NCBI RefSeq assembly: GCF_013408925.1
Contig: NZ_JACCAB010000001.1
Location: 2,604,001-2,668,000 of the forward strand
Source: Pedococcus badiiscoriae
GTDB lineage: Bacteria > Actinomycetota > Actinomycetes > Actinomycetales > Dermatophilaceae
Direction of reading: 5' to 3'
DNA: 64,000 nt
The position numbers were made by a program, and so were the translations under genes. How positions within the stretch are numbered: the stretch's first letter is position 1; the number at the start of each line of letters is the position of its first letter. A model generated the notes under the pieces. That model ran no database searches and was not told where the DNA came from. It worked only from the letters and a program-made list of their open reading frames with translations. Shown here piece after piece: positions 62,020 through 64,000 of this stretch.

Positions 62020-62208
62020 CGTGGGGCAGGCGTGGTGGCGGGTTGTCCGCCCTCAGCGGACAAGGGCGACGAACACCCGACTCGGCGGTTTCAATGGAGC
62101 GAAGGCGGCCCTTCGCGTTGTAGCGTCGGAGCGTTGCCCGTCCGAGGTGGACGGTGCACCGTAGGCAGATTCGTCAGACAGTTCGTCAGACAGACCGGAG
62201 GACTTCGC

Positions 62209-63483
<1,275 letters not shown>

Positions 63484-63540
63484 CCCACGCCAGGTCCAGA
63501 CCTCGACCGTCCGTGAGCGCGGGGGTCAGTGGCGCCGCGG

Positions 63541-64000
63541 TCAGGGGCGGGGCCGGTCCTCGCGGCTGAGCAGCCAGACGCTGAAGGTGAGCAGCGCGAC
63601 CGCGGCGATCGCGGCATACGTCAGGGACACCTCGCCCTTGACCCGCTCCCGGCCGGACAGCATCGCCACGGCCCAGAAGGGGACCGTCGCGGCGGCGACG
63701 ACCGCCCCGCGGCGGGTCCACCGTCGCAGGCTGAGGCTCGGGACCGGCACCGCCCCCGGCAGGCTGGCCGCCAGGCTCGCGGCGAGGTGCAGGACCAGGC
63801 CCGCCCACGCCGCCGCCAGCAGACCGACCCAGGCCCCAGGGGCGTCCGGGACGGGGACTGCTGCGAGCCAGTGCAGGGCATGACTGCCGAGCAGCACGGT
63901 CACCAGTCCCGAGTCCGGCTCGATGGCGGCGTAGACGGTGAGCGCCACGAGGACGACCGCCGCCACGATGATCGGCTGCGGCGAGGCGGCGAGCGTCAGT
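63541..64000 (-). CDS. membrane protein, 5' end beyond the window
   Basis: About 153 codons are visible and the frame stays open to the edge. Four helices: near the start VAAVVLVALTVYAAIE; TVLLGSHALHWLAAVPV; AWVGLLAAAWAGLVLHLAASLAAS; then GAVVAAATVPFWAVAMLSG and AAIAAVALLTFSVWLLSRED at the end. No family recognised. Convergent with clpX, 57 bases between stops. Confidence 0.7.
   Translation of the reverse strand, partial: LTLAASPQPIIVAAVVLVALTVYAAIEPDSGLVTVLLGSHALHWLAAVPVPDAPGAWVGLLAAAWAGLVLHLAASLAASLPGAVPVPSLSLRRWTRRGAVVAAATVPFWAVAMLSGRERVKGEVSLTYAAIAAVALLTFSVWLLSREDRPRP

Overview
The window is high-G+C actinobacterial chromosome. Evidence for this is GTG/ATG starts with GGAGG ribosome sites, a mycothiol-linked thioredoxin-fold protein, an F420 (Ddn-type) oxidoreductase family member, a GAF-ANTAR protein, the clpP1-clpP2-clpX set and a glgX-treY-treZ trehalose operon. 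Codon and word usage suggest Intrasporangiaceae (Knoellia, Janibacter, Phycicoccus type), but that is an inference. There is no rRNA, no transposase, no integrase and no CRISPR array.

Layout. 1-3.2 kb: 3' part of a UvrA paralogue and a membrane protein. 3.2-8.0 kb: an accessory-looking block of a VanZ-like protein, a tandemly duplicated two-gene unit (DUF1003 protein plus four-helix membrane protein), two lipoproteins, a relic of a RelE-type toxin and paired 37-bp elements; it ends at a tRNA-Lys gene. 8-16.8 kb: CopC-like protein, methyltransferase, tRNA-His, orn, prsW-type protease, tRNA-Arg, thpR, and two overlapping dynamin-like GTPases. 17-19.4 kb: ssb and ettA. 19.4-26 kb: acyl-CoA catabolism (TetR regulator, acyl-CoA dehydrogenase, two SDRs, quinone oxidoreductase, ArsR/AHSA1 pair, F420-type oxidoreductase, FabG-like SDR), with two matching TetR-type operators. 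26-33 kb: glgX-treY-treZ and tesB. 33-42.6 kb: MocR/YczE pair, a RecQ helicase with a phosphoribosyltransferase-like end, a thioesterase, an MFS/GDPD pair and a GAF-ANTAR regulator. 42.8-49.8 kb: alpha-glucosidase, truncated haemoglobin, MscS channel, pepN, Rv2466c-like protein and rpiB. 49.9-55.6 kb: PP2C phosphatase, DUF4395, trmB, tRNA-Gly, tRNA-Pro with a 72-bp duplication of its 3' end, a disulfide reductase and a frameshifted S53 peptidase. 55.6-64 kb: tig, a LacI/MFS pair, clpP1, clpP2, clpX and a membrane protein cut by the window edge.

The 42.8-63.5 kb part contains the same gene set as Mycobacterium tuberculosis Rv2457c-Rv2471 (clpX, clpP2, clpP1, tig, rpiB, Rv2466c, pepN, glbO, aglA), opened up here by extra genes.

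The most unusual signal is not a gene. The 8-mer GTATGCCG (complement CGGCATAC) occurs 35 times by eye, 18 in one orientation and 17 in the other, where about 2 are expected from composition. It is read in several codon frames, lies both in genes and between them, and forms an inverted pair in the transcription terminator after clpP2. Density, lack of strand bias and terminator use resemble DNA uptake sequences of Neisseria and Haemophilus. The longest motif-free stretch (1.4-9.8 kb) covers the accessory-looking block.
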